Below, piece by piece: positions 1-7,414 of a stretch of DNA of 64,000 nt. Position 1 is the first letter of the stretch. Each line of letters begins with the position of its first letter. The position numbers were made by a program, and so were the translations under genes. Location: contig OZ257127.1 of assembly GCA_965278965.1 (NCBI GenBank), forward strand, positions 2,480,001-2,544,000, written 5' to 3'. Source of the DNA: UBA10649 sp965278965 (GTDB taxonomy: Bacteria; Actinomycetota; Actinomycetes; S36-B12). The notes beneath the pieces were generated by a model. It was not told the DNA's origin, ran no database searches, and saw only the letters and a list, made by a program, of their open reading frames with translations.

Positions 1-45
1 GCCGACACCGCGACGTACACGCTCGACAACCGGCTCGCCGACTGA
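1..45 (+). CDS. C-terminal end of a truncated gene
   Basis: The first 15 codons form an open frame that ends in TGA and would encode ADTATYTLDNRLAD. The window edge cuts the gene, so nothing can be said about its product. The codon pattern (G or C in third positions) fits local coding sequence, but the fragment is too short to be certain it is coding. Confidence 0.4.
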   Translation, partial: ADTATYTLDNRLAD

Positions 46-178
46 TCGAGGCCGATCCGGCGTCACCGTTCCCATTCGCAGGGCGTTGCCAGGCTCCTTC
101 GAGACCGCTCCCAGGCTCGGCCGGCACCGTGTTGAGCGGTCGAGGGCAGCACCGCCCTCCCGAGCGAAGGGAACGACT

Positions 179-493
179 ATGAACAAGCGACTGACTCGCG
201 CCGCACTCGCGTCGACCATGGCCGTCGTCGGCGTCGCCGCCCTGGCGTCGCCGGCGTTCGCCGCCGACGAGGACGACACCACGCCCGCGGACGTCTACCA
301 GGCCGTCGGCCTGCCGGCGAGCGGGACCTGCGCCGCCGTCGACGACGCCTCGTTGGACTGGGGCGGCGTCGCCGCCGGCGGTTGGAGCGTCGGCTGGGGC
401 GAGTGGCTGAACGACGGCGCCGGCGGCACCGCCTGCGTTCGCACCCTCACGTTCAACGAGAACAGCCAGGCGTGGGAGGTCGTCGCCCCCTAG
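179..493 (+). CDS. small secreted protein of unknown function
   Basis: Encodes 104 aa. The ATG at 179 is chosen because AAGGGA lies about 7 bases upstream and the protein then begins with a classical Sec signal peptide: MNKR, a hydrophobic run of roughly residues 8-27, and an AFA-A cleavage site near residue 28. The mature part of about 75 residues is acidic and rich in Gly, Ala and Trp, with two cysteines (SGTCAAV and TACVRT) that could form one disulfide after export. I do not recognise the family. It is probably a small extracellular or cell-envelope protein. It stands alone, followed by a strong inverted repeat. Confidence 0.7.
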   Translation: MNKRLTRAALASTMAVVGVAALASPAFAADEDDTTPADVYQAVGLPASGTCAAVDDASLDWGGVAAGGWSVGWGEWLNDGAGGTACVRTLTFNENSQAWEVVAP

Positions 494-499
494 CCGTTT

Positions 500-565
500 G
501 TCCCGCTTTGCGGGACTGGCGGGTGGCTGCGAGCGGATAGCGGGACCCAGCTGCCCGCCAGTCCC
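500..565. terminator. nested inverted repeats, probable terminator
   Basis: GTCCCGC (500-506) and GCGGGAC (510-516) form a perfect 7-bp stem with a TTT loop just after the secreted protein gene. A longer alternative stem pairs 512-528 with 549-565 (15 of 17 positions). Both share the GGGAC segment, so they are mutually exclusive. No T-run follows, as is common for actinobacterial terminators. Termination is inferred from position; an attenuator for the next gene is also possible. Confidence 0.5.
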
Positions 566-603
566 ACACATCGACGAGCGTGCGTCGTGTCTACGGTGGG
601 CAC

Positions 604-1338
604 GTGCCCGCCAACGACCCCACCGGCCTGCGGTTCGGCGAGGTCGCGCGCGACTACGAGCGCGGCCGACCTGAGTACCCCGTCGCCGCGGTCGAGGAGC
701 TCCTGCGCAGCAGCCCACGCGTGGTCGTGGATGTGGGAGCGGGCACGGGCAAGCTCACGCGGGCGCTCGTCGGCCGGGTCGAGACCGTCATCGCGGTCGA
801 GCCCGACGACGCGATGCGGGCCGTGCTCACCGATCTGCTGCCCTCCGTCACCGCGCTCGCCGGTGCGGGGGAGTCGATGCCGCTCGCCGATGCCAGCGTC
901 GACGTCGTGGTCGCCGGGCAGGCGTGGCACTGGGTCGACCCGGAGCGCGGGCTGGCCGAGGTCGCTCGCGTGCTGCGGCCCGGCGGTGAGCTGGGGCTGG
1001 TCTGGAACGACCGGGACGAGTCCGATCCGTGGGCCGCCGCGCTGGGCGCGCTCCTCGTCGAGTTCGGTACGGCACCGGACGCCACGTACGTGCCGGAGAT
1101 CCGTCCGCCGTTCGGGCCGTTCGTGGCGACCGAGCTGTCCTGGACGAACACGGTCACGGTCGAGGTCGCGACGGCGATGGTGACGTCCCGCAGCTACGTG
1201 ATCGCCCTCGAACCTGAACGCCGCGCGGAGCTGGTCGCGCGGGTCCAGGACCTGGCGCAGGCCCGGCTCGACCCGGCGACCGGCCTCGTGCCGGTGCCGT
1301 ACGTGACACGGACGTACCGCAGCCGGCTGGAGGGCTGA
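604..1338 (+). CDS. class I SAM-dependent methyltransferase
   Basis: About 244 aa from the GTG at 604; an earlier GTG at 580 is possible, but family members usually begin shortly before the FGxVAxxYxxxRPxYP segment seen here. Motif I (VVDVGAGTGKLTRAL) binds the methyl donor. An acidic residue at the end of beta-2 (VEPDDAM) follows, then a motif like ASVDVVVAGQAWHWVD and the post-II segment EVARVLRPGGELGLVWNDRD. This is the Methyltransf_11 type with a Rossmann fold, predicted cytoplasmic. The substrate cannot be deduced. The next gene starts 3 bases after its stop, so the two are probably co-transcribed. Confidence 0.85.
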   Translation: MPANDPTGLRFGEVARDYERGRPEYPVAAVEELLRSSPRVVVDVGAGTGKLTRALVGRVETVIAVEPDDAMRAVLTDLLPSVTALAGAGESMPLADASVDVVVAGQAWHWVDPERGLAEVARVLRPGGELGLVWNDRDESDPWAAALGALLVEFGTAPDATYVPEIRPPFGPFVATELSWTNTVTVEVATAMVTSRSYVIALEPERRAELVARVQDLAQARLDPATGLVPVPYVTRTYRSRLEG

Positions 1339-1341
1339 GGG

Positions 1342-2343
1342 ATGCGTCTGCTCGTGCTCGGCGGGACTGCGTGGGTGGGTCGCGAGGTGGCGAGCTCGGC
1401 TCGCGACGCCGGCCACGACGTCGTCTGCGCCGCGCGCGGGGCGTCGGGGTCGGTGCCGGACGGTGTCGCGCTCGCCGCCGTCGACCGGGATGACCCGCGC
1501 GGTCTCGACGGGCTGGCTGGGGAGCAGTGGGACGCCGTCGTGGACGTGACCCGCCGACCGGATCATGCCCGGTCGGCCGCGAGCGCACTGAGCGCCGCGG
1601 TCGCGCACTATGTCCTCGTTTCGACGATCAGCGTGTACGCCGCCGCCGGCACCGAGGAGAGCGCACCGGTCCTCGATCCGCTCGCGGCCACTGCGAGCCC
1701 GGACGAGGTCGCGGCCCACTACGGCGAGGCGAAGGTGGCGTGTGAGCTGGCGGTCGCCGAGACCTTCGGCCTCGACCGGTGCGCGCTCGTGCGACCGGGG
1801 TTGATCGCCGGGCCCGGTGACCACACCGACCGCACGGGCTACTGGCCGTGGCGCTTCGCGCACCCCGCGACGTCCGACGGGTCCGTGCTCGTCCCCGACG
1901 CGGCGGACGACGCGTGCCAGGTGGTCGACGTCCGTGACCTCGCGACCTGGCTCGTGCACGTGGCGGCTGAACGCGTCGCGGGCACGTTCGACGCGGTCGG
2001 GCCGCCCTCGACTCTCGGCGAGCATCTCGCGGTCGCCCGAGCCGTCGCGGGCCACGACGGGCCGGTCGTGGCGGCGGCGCCGGCCTGGCTCGCCGAGCAG
2101 GACGTGTCCCCCTGGTCCGGACCGCGGTCGCTGCCGCTGTGGATCGCCGACCCCGACGAGGCGGCTGGGTTCCTCGCCCGGACGGGCGCTCGCGCGCAGC
2201 AGGCCGGCTTCGTCACCCGCCCGCTGGACGTCACGTACGCCGACACCCTCGCGTGGGAGCAGACCCGAGCACTGCCCGTCACACGGCGAGCCGGGCTCAC
2301 CGACCCGGACGAGTCGGCCCTTCTGGCCCTCCTCCCTCGTTGA
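1342..2343 (+). CDS. NAD-dependent epimerase/dehydratase family protein
   Basis: 333 aa starting at the ATG 3 bases after the methyltransferase stop. The N-terminus LLVLGGTAWVGREV is the glycine-rich dinucleotide-binding loop of extended short-chain dehydrogenases. YGEAKVACE contains the Tyr-x-x-x-Lys catalytic pair (about residues 128-132), and VSTISVYA supplies the upstream Ser. LVRPGLIAGPGDHTDR is typical of the atypical-reductase and epimerase branch. It probably acts on a nucleotide-linked or other small carbonyl substrate in the cytoplasm; the exact reaction is not evident. Pairing with a methyltransferase hints at a two-step modification, but that is inference. Confidence 0.8.
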   Translation: MRLLVLGGTAWVGREVASSARDAGHDVVCAARGASGSVPDGVALAAVDRDDPRGLDGLAGEQWDAVVDVTRRPDHARSAASALSAAVAHYVLVSTISVYAAAGTEESAPVLDPLAATASPDEVAAHYGEAKVACELAVAETFGLDRCALVRPGLIAGPGDHTDRTGYWPWRFAHPATSDGSVLVPDAADDACQVVDVRDLATWLVHVAAERVAGTFDAVGPPSTLGEHLAVARAVAGHDGPVVAAAPAWLAEQDVSPWSGPRSLPLWIADPDEAAGFLARTGARAQQAGFVTRPLDVTYADTLAWEQTRALPVTRRAGLTDPDESALLALLPR

Positions 2344-2441
2344 CTGTGCAGCTGAGCACCGGTCCCGCGCGCTGAACCGGGGCTCACGTGCACGATCAAC
2401 GGGCTCTGGCGGTGGCCGGGCCGGTGTGCTTCGCTGCGGTC

Positions 2442-2867
2442 GTGGACATCGACGCGGCTCTCGCCTTCGCCCGGCCGATCGGGCGCGGCGTGCTCGCGAC
2501 CATCAAGTCCGACGGGCGCCCCCAGCTGTCCAACGTCCTGTTCGCCGTGGGTGACGACGACGTGGTCCGCGTGAGCATCACCGAGACCCGTGCCAAGACC
2601 GTCAACCTGCGCCGCGACCCGCGGGCGGCTCTCCACGTGACGGCTGAGGACTTCTGGTCGTACGTCGTGCTCGACTCGCAGGCCGACCTCACCGAGGTGG
2701 CGCAGGACCCGGACGACGTCGTGGTCGACGAGCTCGTCGAGCTCTACCGGTCGATGCGCGGCGAGCACTCCGACTGGGCGGCCTACCGCGAGGCGATGGT
2801 GGCCGACCAGCGCCTCGTCGCCCCCCTGTACGTCAAGCACACCTACGGGATGCTGCCCTCGACCTGA
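2442..2867 (+). CDS. PPOX-class F420-dependent oxidoreductase
   Basis: About 141 aa from the GTG at 2442 (VDIDAALAFARP); the frame is open from 2388. The split-barrel flavin/F420 fold is recognisable from GVLATIKSDGRPQLSNVLF near the N-terminus, the central ETRAKTVNLRRDPRAALHV segment and the C-terminal REAMVADQRLVAPLYVKHTYGM, all typical of actinobacterial PPOX proteins. Such proteins reduce small substrates with F420H2 or flavin; no substrate can be named. Its last codons and stop are the source of the 27-bp sequence repeated at 10535-10561, so this gene is the apparent left boundary of the inserted alpha-glucoside cassette. Confidence 0.8.
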   Translation: MDIDAALAFARPIGRGVLATIKSDGRPQLSNVLFAVGDDDVVRVSITETRAKTVNLRRDPRAALHVTAEDFWSYVVLDSQADLTEVAQDPDDVVVDELVELYRSMRGEHSDWAAYREAMVADQRLVAPLYVKHTYGMLPST

Positions 2868-2877
2868 TCGGGACGTT
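2848..2877 (+). repeat. left copy of 27-bp direct repeat flanking the sugar cassette
   Basis: Bases 2851-2877 are identical to 10535-10561 (27 of 27). The match extends 3 bases to the left with one mismatch (GGA versus GGT). This copy covers the last codons and TGA of the PPOX gene plus 10 bases beyond. It begins TGCTGCCCTCGACC. The two copies are in direct orientation and enclose exactly the ROK-ABC-GH13 cassette. Confidence 0.9.
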
Positions 2878-2909
2878 GCTGCGGTTCCCTCTCACTTCTC
2901 GCGAAACGC

Positions 2910-2959
2910 TTGACACCGGACTCTCGTACCACCATCTTTTGTGAAACATTAAACAAAAG
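2910..2959 (+). promoter_or_regulatory. promoter region and palindromic operator upstream of the ROK gene
   Basis: TTGACA at 2910-2915 matches a -35 box; the best -10 candidate about 17 bases further on is weak. CTTTTGT (2936-2942) and ACAAAAG (2953-2959) form a perfect inverted repeat with a 10-base spacer. It also contains TGTGAAACATTAAACA. The right arm runs into the AAAGGA ribosome site of the ROK gene. The AT-rich palindrome stands out in GC-rich DNA and is the expected place for autoregulation by a ROK repressor. Binding is inferred. Confidence 0.6.
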
Positions 2960-2968
2960 GATGGACTA

Positions 2969-4186
2969 ATGGGCGCATACGACGTACGGCCGGATGTCAA
3001 CCGGTCCGCCGTGCTCGCACACCTCGCGGCGAACGGGCCGGTCTCGAGGGCGCAGCTCGCCCGCAGTCTTCGTGTGTCCCCCGGCCTGATGTCGCAGCTG
3101 ACTCGACAGCTGATCGCCGACGGGCTCCTGATCGAGTTGGACGAGTCGGTGTCGGAGAAGGGCCGCGGCCGCCCGGGTCGCCTGCTTGGCCTGAACGTCA
3201 CGGCCGGCGGCGCGATCGGCGTGAGGCTCGCGCCTGATCACGCGACGCTGGTCGAGCTGCGCATCGACTCCAGCGTCATCCGCACCGCGCGCGAGCCGAT
3301 CGAGTCCTCGTCGTCTACCTATCTGACCGATCTCGTCAGGTTGCTGAGGTCGTTCGTCGACGGCACGGGGCACCGCACGATCCTGGGGATCGGCGTCGGC
3401 GTCCCGGGCGTTGTGGACGACCAGTCCAACGGGGTCGTCGACTCGTCGAGTCTCGGTGTCGTCCGCGCCCCGGTGGGATCGATGCTCCAGCGCGAGCTGG
3501 GGCTGCCGGTCATTGTGGAGAACGACGTCAACGCCCTCGCGGTCGGTGAGCGCCTCTACGGCCTTGGACGCCACCACGACACGTTCATGGTCCTGACGGT
3601 GGGCTCCGAGATCGGTTCGGCGTTCGTCATCGACGGGATGATCTACCGGGGCGCGTCGGGCGCGGCGGGCGACATCGCGCACGTGCCAGTGGTCGACGGT
3701 GGGCCTCCGTGCGTCTGCGGGAACCGGGGGTGCCTGCAGGCCGTAGTCGGACAGGCCGCGCTTGTCGAGCGCGCCAGGGAATCCGGCGCCATCGGCCCCC
3801 GCGGGACGATCACGGCCCTCGGGTCCGCGGCCGACGCGGGCGATCCGCGAGCGCAGGCGGTCTTCAGCGAGGCCGGACATGCGCTCGGGCGCGCCGTCGC
3901 CGGCGTTGCGCAGGCATTCGACCCGGAGATCGTCATCGTCCTCGGCGAGGCCACTGCGTCGTGGACCCACTGGTCGTTCGGATTCGAACCGGCGTTCCAG
4001 TCCGCGTTCCCGGCGGGTCGTCGTGGCCTTCCCGTCGTCGCCGAGGCCTGGCAGGACGTCAGCTGGGCACAGGGAGCGGCAGCACTCGTCTTCGCGACGC
4101 CATTCGACGTCAACGGTGTTGCGGGAGACCAAGGTCGCCTGGTCCGACAGCGCCTGTCGTCACCGAGTCCGGCCGATTCCGTCTAG
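2969..4186 (+). CDS. ROK family transcriptional repressor
   Basis: 405 aa. The N-terminal winged helix-turn-helix is visible at about residues 10-60 (SRAQLARSLRVSPGLMSQLTRQL). The ROK sugar-kinase-like domain follows, with GIGVGVPGVVD, ENDVNALAVGE and the zinc-binding CxCGxxGCL segment. GCLQ replaces the usual GCLE, and DIAHVPV sits in place of the usual ExGH-type sugar-contact motif, so this is a DNA-binding regulator rather than a kinase. It should respond to an alpha-glucoside or its breakdown product and repress the transport and hydrolase genes downstream. AAAGGA lies 7 bases before the ATG. An inverted repeat that could be its own operator overlaps this ribosome site. Confidence 0.88.
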   Translation: MGAYDVRPDVNRSAVLAHLAANGPVSRAQLARSLRVSPGLMSQLTRQLIADGLLIELDESVSEKGRGRPGRLLGLNVTAGGAIGVRLAPDHATLVELRIDSSVIRTAREPIESSSSTYLTDLVRLLRSFVDGTGHRTILGIGVGVPGVVDDQSNGVVDSSSLGVVRAPVGSMLQRELGLPVIVENDVNALAVGERLYGLGRHHDTFMVLTVGSEIGSAFVIDGMIYRGASGAAGDIAHVPVVDGGPPCVCGNRGCLQAVVGQAALVERARESGAIGPRGTITALGSAADAGDPRAQAVFSEAGHALGRAVAGVAQAFDPEIVIVLGEATASWTHWSFGFEPAFQSAFPAGRRGLPVVAEAWQDVSWAQGAAALVFATPFDVNGVAGDQGRLVRQRLSSPSPADSV

Positions 4187-4275
4187 TAGCAACGCATCCG
4201 GCGGCCCCCTACGCCGCTGTCCGATCGCCTTCCCGCATACGTCACGCACGTCATAACCACACCCGGAGGAGAACG

Positions 4276-5604
4276 ATGAGACCAGCTACAAGGCTCGCCC
4301 TGCTTCCCATGCTCGCGGTGGCGCTGGTGGCCACCGCGGCGTGCAGCTCGAGCTCCGACAGTTCCGAAACCTCGGCCGCACCGACCGGAGGTGCGACCAC
4401 CGCCGCCGCCCCGGCGTCCAGCGCCGCGGCGATCTCGGCCGACATCAGTTTCTGGCACTCATTCAACGCCGACTCGCAGGAGGTCGCGACGCTCAACGAT
4501 GTGCTGATCCCCGAGTTCGAGAAGCAGAACCCGGGTATCACGGTGGAGTCTGTGGCCGTGCCGTACGCGGATCTCCACCAGAAGCTCATCACCGCCGCTG
4601 CAGGCGACCAGCTGCCCGACGTCGTCCGAGCGGATATCACCTGGGTGCCCGAGCTGGCCGACCTTGGTGTTCTCGAACCGCTGGACACGCTCATGCCGGA
4701 CTTCGGCACGATCGCTGACGCCGTCTACCCGGGGCCGCTGGCGACCAACAAGTGGGGAGACCACCACTACGGACTTCCCCTCGACACGAACACCCGCGTG
4801 ATGCTGTCGAACGAGTCGGTGTTCACCGACGCCGGCGTCTCGATCCCGACGACGCAGCAGGAGCTCACCGACGCGGCGCCCGCCGTCAAGGACGACGGCG
4901 CATACGCGTTCGCCGACAACGATCTCAGCGGCTGGAACATCCTTCCGTGGATCTGGTCGGCGGGCGGCAGCATCACCGACGAGTCGGTGACCAAGGCGTC
5001 CGGCTACATCGACAGCCCGGAGACCGTCGCTGCCGTCACGATGCTCTACGACCTCTACAAGAACGGAGGAATCCCGCCGATCCTCGTCCAGGGTGGCAAG
5101 GACGCCTACGAGGAAGGCGTTGCGACCGGCAAGTACGCGAGCATGCTCAACGGGCCATGGGCGTTCCCCATCGTCGCGAGCAAGTACCCCGACGTGACGC
5201 TGACCCCCACCCTGGTGCCCAGCGGCACTGCGGGGAGCATCAGCGTCGTCGGCGGCGAGGACATCGTCATCACGCAGAGTTCTGCCAACAAGGACGCCGC
5301 CGCTCGGTTCGTGTCGTTCATGCTCTCCGACACGGCACAGCGAGCGATGGCCGCCGTCGGGCAGATGCCGGTGCTCAGCGCGCTCGGCCCCGAGATGACC
5401 TCGATCCAGCCGTACTACGCGACGTTCGTCGACCAGCTTGCCAACGCGCGTCCCCGCCCGCCGACGCCGGCATGGCCCAAGATGGACGAGGCGATGCGGA
5501 CACGTCTTCAAGAGGCATTCGTGGGTGACGGCGACATCACCAAGGCGCTCACGGACCTCGCCGGGCAGTTCGACGAGCTACTGGCTGGCTACTCGCAGTC
5601 GTGA
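4276..5604 (+). CDS. ABC sugar-binding lipoprotein
   Basis: 442 aa. The ATG at 4276 follows a strong GGAGGA site and gives a lipoprotein signal: hydrophobic residues 8-19, then TAAC with Cys near 22 (the -3 Thr is unusual). A Ser/Ala/Thr-rich linker follows and then the family 1 solute-binding fold (ISFWHSFN, NPGITVESV, GDQLPDVVRADITW, PWIWSAGG, YASMLNGPWAF). The C-terminal PRPPTPAWPKMDEAM segment is typical of maltose- or trehalose-type binding proteins. It should be anchored outside the membrane and deliver an alpha-glucoside to the two permeases. The permease GTG overlaps its stop, indicating an operon. Confidence 0.9.
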   Translation: MRPATRLALLPMLAVALVATAACSSSSDSSETSAAPTGGATTAAAPASSAAAISADISFWHSFNADSQEVATLNDVLIPEFEKQNPGITVESVAVPYADLHQKLITAAAGDQLPDVVRADITWVPELADLGVLEPLDTLMPDFGTIADAVYPGPLATNKWGDHHYGLPLDTNTRVMLSNESVFTDAGVSIPTTQQELTDAAPAVKDDGAYAFADNDLSGWNILPWIWSAGGSITDESVTKASGYIDSPETVAAVTMLYDLYKNGGIPPILVQGGKDAYEEGVATGKYASMLNGPWAFPIVASKYPDVTLTPTLVPSGTAGSISVVGGEDIVITQSSANKDAAARFVSFMLSDTAQRAMAAVGQMPVLSALGPEMTSIQPYYATFVDQLANARPRPPTPAWPKMDEAMRTRLQEAFVGDGDITKALTDLAGQFDELLAGYSQS

Positions 5605-6572
5605 CGATCACGCAGGCCCGGGGCGCGACCGACGGCAGCGTCGCGAACGGCCAGAACCGCCGCGGCCGGGGACCACGAGTCCCCGGCCGCGGCCGGCCGT
5701 CGGCCGCCTACCTGTTCGTGCTGCCCGGCCTCGTCGTCATGACCGTCGTGATGCTCGTCCCCACCATCCAGGCTGTGAACGTCAGCCTGCACGACTGGGG
5801 CGTTGTTGCCGGCTCCGAAAGCCGTTTCGTCGGACTGGAGAACTACGCCCACGCCCTCACGGATCCGGTGTTCTGGCGGGCGGCCCAGAACGGCGCGATC
5901 TACGTGCTTGCGACGGTTCCGCTACAGATCGGCCTCGGCTTGGCCTGCGCACTGCTCCTCAACGCCCGTCTGCCTGGCCGAGGCGCGTTTCGCGCTGTCA
6001 TCTACGTCCCGGTCATCTCCAGCTGGGTCATCGTCTCGCTCTTGTTCCGCTATCTGTTCGGCACCGATGACGGCGCCGTGAACGCGGTCATCTCGGCCCT
6101 GACGGGCGACGCCTCGGGCGGAGTCGACTGGTTCGGCGGACGGTGGACGGCGCTTGTCGCTATCTGCGTGCTCGGGATCTGGAAAGGGGTCGGCTGGTCG
6201 ATGCTGATCTTCCTCGCCGGCCTCCAGTCGGTGCCGGTAGAGCTGCATGAGGCAGCCGCCGTCGACGGCGCGGGGTGGTGGCGAAGGGTCATCGCGGTCG
6301 ATCTCCCGGCGATCCGGCGCACGATCGCCTACGTAACGATCCTGCTCGTCATCGGCGCCTTCAACGTCTTCATCTCGGTCTACCTCATGACCGGAGGCGG
6401 CCCGGCGAACCTCACGCAGGTCCCTCTGACCTACCTGTACCAGCAGGCCTTCTCGATGCTCGACTTCGGCTACGGCTCGGCGATCGCATTCATGCTCACG
6501 GCTGTCGTCCTCGCGGTGTCCGTTGGACAGCTCTGGCTCACGGGCCGGCGTGACGGCGAGCGGCGGTCATGA
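5601..6572 (+). CDS. ABC sugar permease, MalF type
   Basis: 323 aa; the GTG at 5601 overlaps the preceding stop (GTGA). About six transmembrane segments begin near residue 35 (AYLFVLPGLVVMTVVMLVP). The cytoplasmic EAA loop that contacts the ATPase is seen as ELHEAAAVDGAGWWRRVIAVDLPAI, roughly residues 213-237. The N-terminal 30 residues are basic and Gly/Arg-rich. It belongs to the carbohydrate uptake transporter-1 family and pairs with the next gene. No ATPase gene is present in the cassette, so a shared MsmK/MsiK-type ATPase encoded elsewhere is inferred. Confidence 0.9.
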   Translation: MTITQARGATDGSVANGQNRRGRGPRVPGRGRPSAAYLFVLPGLVVMTVVMLVPTIQAVNVSLHDWGVVAGSESRFVGLENYAHALTDPVFWRAAQNGAIYVLATVPLQIGLGLACALLLNARLPGRGAFRAVIYVPVISSWVIVSLLFRYLFGTDDGAVNAVISALTGDASGGVDWFGGRWTALVAICVLGIWKGVGWSMLIFLAGLQSVPVELHEAAAVDGAGWWRRVIAVDLPAIRRTIAYVTILLVIGAFNVFISVYLMTGGGPANLTQVPLTYLYQQAFSMLDFGYGSAIAFMLTAVVLAVSVGQLWLTGRRDGERRS

Positions 6573-7414
6573 TCACCGGCACGCCGCGCAAGGACGCGGC
6601 CGTCCTCGCCGGGCGATACGCGGTGCTGTCCGTGATCGCGGTGGTGACGATCGCGCCGCTCGTCTACATGGTGCTGATCTCGTTCAAGGAGAACGCGCTG
6701 CTGATCTCGCGGCCCTGGGACGCGATCACCGGTGGCTTCACGCTGGGCAACTACGCCGAGGCGTGGGGTACGAGCCACATGGGCCAGTACTTCCTCAACT
6801 CGCTGCTGGTTGCCGCTGCTGTGACGGCGCTGACGGTGTGGCTCGGGTCGATGATGGCGTACGCCTTCGCGCGGTTCGAGTTCCGCGGGCGCAGGCTCCT
6901 CCTCGGGCTCGTGCTGGTCGAGCTCATGGTCCCGTCGGTGATGCTGCTGATCCCGCAGTTCCTCGTCGCACGCAGCCTCGGCCTGCTCGACAGCCGGCTG
7001 GGCCTGGTCCTGTTCTATGTCGGGACGAATCTCGCGCTCACGACCTTCCTGCTCACGGCCTTCTTCCGGTCGGTGCCCGTCGAGCTCGAGGAGGCGATGC
7101 GGATCGACGGGGCTGGTCCGTGGCGGCGTTACGTCAGGCTGATCCTGCCGTTGTCCCGCCCCGCGCTGGCGACGACGGCGATCTTCGCGTTCCTCGGCTC
7201 GTGGGACGAGTACATCTGGGCGCTCACGATCATCGACTCGCCGGAGAAGCGCACGCTGCCGGTGGGCATTGCGCTGTTCAGCGGAGCGCACGCGACGGAC
7301 TGGGGGCTGACCTTCGCCGCGTCCGTGATCGCACTGGTGCCGGTGCTGATCGTCTTCTTCGTCTTCCAACGCCAATTCGTCAGCGGACTCACCCAAGGAG
7401 CTCTCAAGTCGTGA
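6569..7414 (+). CDS. ABC sugar permease, MalG type
   Basis: 281 aa; the ATG overlaps the MalF-type stop by ATGA. Six hydrophobic segments are visible, with the EAA loop ELEEAMRIDGAGPWRRYVRLILPLSRPAL near residues 172-200. The pattern SFKENALLISRP...NYAEAW after the first membrane helix is typical of the MalG half of CUT1 transporters. It forms the translocation channel with the preceding permease. The following glycosidase starts within its stop codon (GTGA), so uptake and hydrolysis are translationally coupled. Confidence 0.9.
   Translation: MITGTPRKDAAVLAGRYAVLSVIAVVTIAPLVYMVLISFKENALLISRPWDAITGGFTLGNYAEAWGTSHMGQYFLNSLLVAAAVTALTVWLGSMMAYAFARFEFRGRRLLLGLVLVELMVPSVMLLIPQFLVARSLGLLDSRLGLVLFYVGTNLALTTFLLTAFFRSVPVELEEAMRIDGAGPWRRYVRLILPLSRPALATTAIFAFLGSWDEYIWALTIIDSPEKRTLPVGIALFSGAHATDWGLTFAASVIALVPVLIVFFVFQRQFVSGLTQGALKS

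Noticed and set aside
490..2055. Long minus-strand open frame of over 500 codons
   Set aside because: It is antisense to two well-supported genes (methyltransferase and epimerase), is extremely rich in Arg, His and Asp and has no protein motif. High GC content produces such frames.
2969..4186. Glucokinase (ROK kinase)
   Set aside because: The N-terminal winged helix and the altered GCLQ and DIAH positions mark it as a regulator.
3709..4275. Upstream extension of the sugar-binding protein frame
   Set aside because: The extension overlaps the ROK gene in another frame. The ATG at 4276 has a strong ribosome site and gives a proper lipoprotein signal.
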